Positions 61,872 to 64,000 of a DNA stretch of 64,000 nucleotides are shown here, piece after piece. The translations under genes and the position numbers were made by a program. The stretch is from assembly GCA_039105265.1 (NCBI GenBank), contig JAPFFF010000050.1, positions 434,001 through 498,000 on the forward strand, written 5' to 3'. This DNA comes from Tritrichomonas musculus. Its lineage: Eukaryota > Parabasalia > Tritrichomonadida > Tritrichomonadidae. Each line of letters opens with the position of its first letter. Within the stretch, counting starts at the first letter, position 1. The notes under the pieces are model-generated. The model made no database searches and had not been told where the DNA came from. It saw nothing but the letters and a program-made list of their open reading frames with translations.

Positions 61872-64000
61872 ATGAATCCGATACTTTCAATTATTCATTA
61901 TTTGTTCGATAAAAATAGTATTGAGAATGATGACAACACCATTAATTCTTTTTTTGATAACGGCTTAGCATTTGCTCAATTTGTTGAAATATCTTTTCAA
62001 AAAAAAATTCCCAAAATTTATCGAAATCCCGACACAGATTACAAACGAAAACGAAATAATGAGTTAGCATATGAATTTGTTTTAAAAAAGAATTCTGAGA
62101 TTGAAAAATTTTCTCCATCATTTAATACTGAACAAGAAAAAATTAAATTATTAACATTAATTCTTACCAAACAATGCTTTAAAATTGATTATCAAGACAT
62201 TTTTATCAAAATTAATATGATTTTTTTTAATATTGATATTAAATATGATTCGTTAGACGATATGGTAAACTTAAAATGCCTCTTTAACTTGGTCAATGTT
62301 TTAACTGAGAATGAAAACGAACCCGATATAGAAACAGTTGATTTTGAATTAATTACTAAAATTTTTAATATAAAGAATATTCCACTTGTTATCGATGAAT
62401 CGTCTTTAAGTTCGGGAAACCGTTTTGTTTTCTTCATTCAAATTCAAATAATATTTGATATTTATTCCAGCCAAGTTGAAGAAAAAATTAATTTCAGTAA
62501 AGAAGTTTTTCAAGAATATGAAAATTTACAAATCAACGAATTCAAAAGAAAAAGTAGTACTGATGTACATACAGATCCTTCGACTTCTTTTGATCCACAG
62601 CCGGAAGAATCACGAAAAAACATAAATCAAAATAAACCTCAGAAAATAAACCCAATGGCTAAAATACAAAATAAACAGAAGCTGACCGATGATGATCTTG
62701 AAGAACTAATTGCAATGGCAGGAAGAGAACTAAACCAGGAAAAGAAAGGAGGATCACCAAAAAAACAAGTCCAGGAAAAGAAAACAAAATCACCAAAAAA
62801 CCAGCCAAAATCATTCAAGATCGATCCGGAAAACATTGATGATTTTACTGACTATTTGAAAGAGGAAGGTATTATTGGTGATGATAATCCTAATTACAAT
62901 CTAAAAGACCAAATCGATAACTCAGAAATTAATGATGGATTCGATCAATTGACCAACTTCAATTTTAATAATAACGACTCAAATTCCGCTGCAGTTGCTA
63001 TTGTGAAAGAGTGGGGCATTGATTTGAACCAGCCAAATAAGAAGAAGAAGAGTGAAGTTGACAAGATGATTGAAGAAGCGCAAAGACAAGACGATGAAAT
63101 GAAAAGGCAAAAAGCTGAAAATGAAAGGCTCCTTCAAATGGAGAAGATAATAAAAAGTGACAGTCAATTTAATTTTGATAACGATAGTTTGAACGATGAA
63201 GCACTTGTTAAGACCATCAATGAAATTGCCAAAGAAGAGAAACTTCATTTTCAGATACTTAAACAATTGAATGACCAAGATTATCTTCCTAGATTTGTAC
63301 GAATTTTCTTTAACAAAGAAGATTATCCTAATGATTACGATACACTCACAAAAATCATTGAAGATGATGCTAAACATTATGACAAAATTGATGATATTCT
63401 TAAATTCTTAGCAACCAAGGATCCTATCTTTAATTTGCTTGTTTTTGACTTTAAAAGAATGAAGAATTACGATTCAAGCATTTTCACTTTTTGTAAGAAT
63501 GTTTTAGACTGTTTTTTCCTCACAAAAAATAAAAAGGAATTGCTTGAAATGACTTCAAAAATTGTTTTTATCAATGAACAAAAAATTGGTAAAGTTGAAA
63601 AGATTAAAAATGATCTTGATTTTGAGAAGAATTTGTTGTTCAATTGGGAAACTTATTGCAAACTTGTTTATTTTGCATACAACAAAAATTTGAATGATTT
63701 CAATGATGATAAAATTAAAAATATAAAATATTACTTTAAAAGTAAAGACATTCCAATGATCATTGATGAAAGATATTTCAATGATCTTCCGTGTATTGAA
63801 TTGAGCATTTTTTATTATCAAATTCAGTTCATTTTTGATGTAATTAAAAGAGAAATCAAATTGAATTCATTAGAAAAAGGTGACACTTATAATAAGGCTG
63901 ATCTTGATGTTGCTAAAAAGTGCCAAGAGGAAAGATATAATCAGTTCACAATATACCAAGAAAGCAACTTTGCTGGCGGTTTCTCATTGAAAAAGAAGAA
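61872..64000 (+). CDS. Large protein with two related alpha-helical modules, 3' end outside window
   Basis: An uninterrupted frame of 709 codons from ATG 61872 to the window end, so the gene is partial. No family is firmly recognised. Two stretches parallel each other: ~114-208 (KIFNIKNIPLVIDESSLSSG, FVFFIQIQIIFDIYS) and ~589-663 (YYFKSKDIPMIIDERYFNDL, FYYQIQFIFDVIKREI). The I-P-x-x-I-D-E-x-x-x pattern recalls the C-terminal half of calponin-homology domains (GIPxLLDPEDL), but only weakly. Between them are a polar Lys/Gln/Asn-rich stretch and a short coiled coil (~390-440). No signal or membrane helix. It is divergent from the SecA-pseudokinase gene with 18 bases between the two first ATGs, so promoters must overlap coding sequence or the SecA start is Met17. 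Confidence 0.65.
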   Translation, partial: MNPILSIIHYLFDKNSIENDDNTINSFFDNGLAFAQFVEISFQKKIPKIYRNPDTDYKRKRNNELAYEFVLKKNSEIEKFSPSFNTEQEKIKLLTLILTKQCFKIDYQDIFIKINMIFFNIDIKYDSLDDMVNLKCLFNLVNVLTENENEPDIETVDFELITKIFNIKNIPLVIDESSLSSGNRFVFFIQIQIIFDIYSSQVEEKINFSKEVFQEYENLQINEFKRKSSTDVHTDPSTSFDPQPEESRKNINQNKPQKINPMAKIQNKQKLTDDDLEELIAMAGRELNQEKKGGSPKKQVQEKKTKSPKNQPKSFKIDPENIDDFTDYLKEEGIIGDDNPNYNLKDQIDNSEINDGFDQLTNFNFNNNDSNSAAVAIVKEWGIDLNQPNKKKKSEVDKMIEEAQRQDDEMKRQKAENERLLQMEKIIKSDSQFNFDNDSLNDEALVKTINEIAKEEKLHFQILKQLNDQDYLPRFVRIFFNKEDYPNDYDTLTKIIEDDAKHYDKIDDILKFLATKDPIFNLLVFDFKRMKNYDSSIFTFCKNVLDCFFLTKNKKELLEMTSKIVFINEQKIGKVEKIKNDLDFEKNLLFNWETYCKLVYFAYNKNLNDFNDDKIKNIKYYFKSKDIPMIIDERYFNDLPCIELSIFYYQIQFIFDVIKREIKLNSLEKGDTYNKADLDVAKKCQEERYNQFTIYQESNFAGGFSLKKK

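Overview
This window is nuclear DNA of a trichomonad (Parabasalia), most likely Tritrichomonas or a close relative. The evidence is the gene content and the layout. There are very AT-rich intergenic stretches. The protein genes are intronless as far as can be seen, and several have a trichomonad initiator (Inr, TCA-Y-W) within 5-16 bases of the ATG. Families known to be expanded in trichomonads are all here: Pmp-like beta-helix surface proteins, BspA-like LRR surface proteins, DUF3447/ankyrin proteins, orphan protein kinases, SecA-DEAD-like proteins, and remains of Maverick/Polinton, hAT and mariner-like elements. All eleven long intact genes end in TAA or TAG. No tRNA, rRNA or CRISPR array was seen.

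Left part (1-13.9 kb): a giant Pmp-like type I membrane protein with a long FTPS-repeat stalk; a DUF3447 gene and a BspA-type LRR gene that look like two halves of one frameshifted gene; and a condensation/acyltransferase-fold enzyme. From 14 to 29 kb: a complete CAMK-like kinase flanked by 20-bp tandem repeats, a cluster of small hAT-type inverted-repeat elements, a large BspA-like surface protein, a degraded BspA/DUF3447 relic, a DUF3447-ankyrin gene with two in-frame stops, and a second Pmp-like protein that shares a module with the first.

Middle part (29-43.7 kb): a gene desert and a transposon graveyard. It holds a 234-bp MITE, a GC-rich inverted-repeat island, a broken Maverick/Polinton fossil carrying a nested MITE, a hAT transposase gene with one in-frame TGA, a coiled-coil kinase pseudogene, a TA-flanked inverted-repeat element that is tandemly duplicated and carries a microsatellite expansion, and a dynein heavy-chain pseudogene fragment.

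Right part (43.7-64 kb): a divergent sirtuin, a Polo-like kinase, a 1.7-kb non-autonomous element with about 209-bp terminal inverted repeats, a USP7-like deubiquitinase, a Sel1-repeat relic that contains an antisense piece of an E2 ubiquitin-conjugating gene, and a 2023-residue protein joining a SecA-like ATPase, membrane segments and a C-terminal pseudokinase. A divergent gene starts only 18 bases from that gene's first ATG and runs off the end of the window. The SecA-pseudokinase fusion is the most unusual system here. The surface proteins (Pmp, BspA) and the kinases and ubiquitin-system enzymes are otherwise independent single-gene units; no operons are expected or seen.
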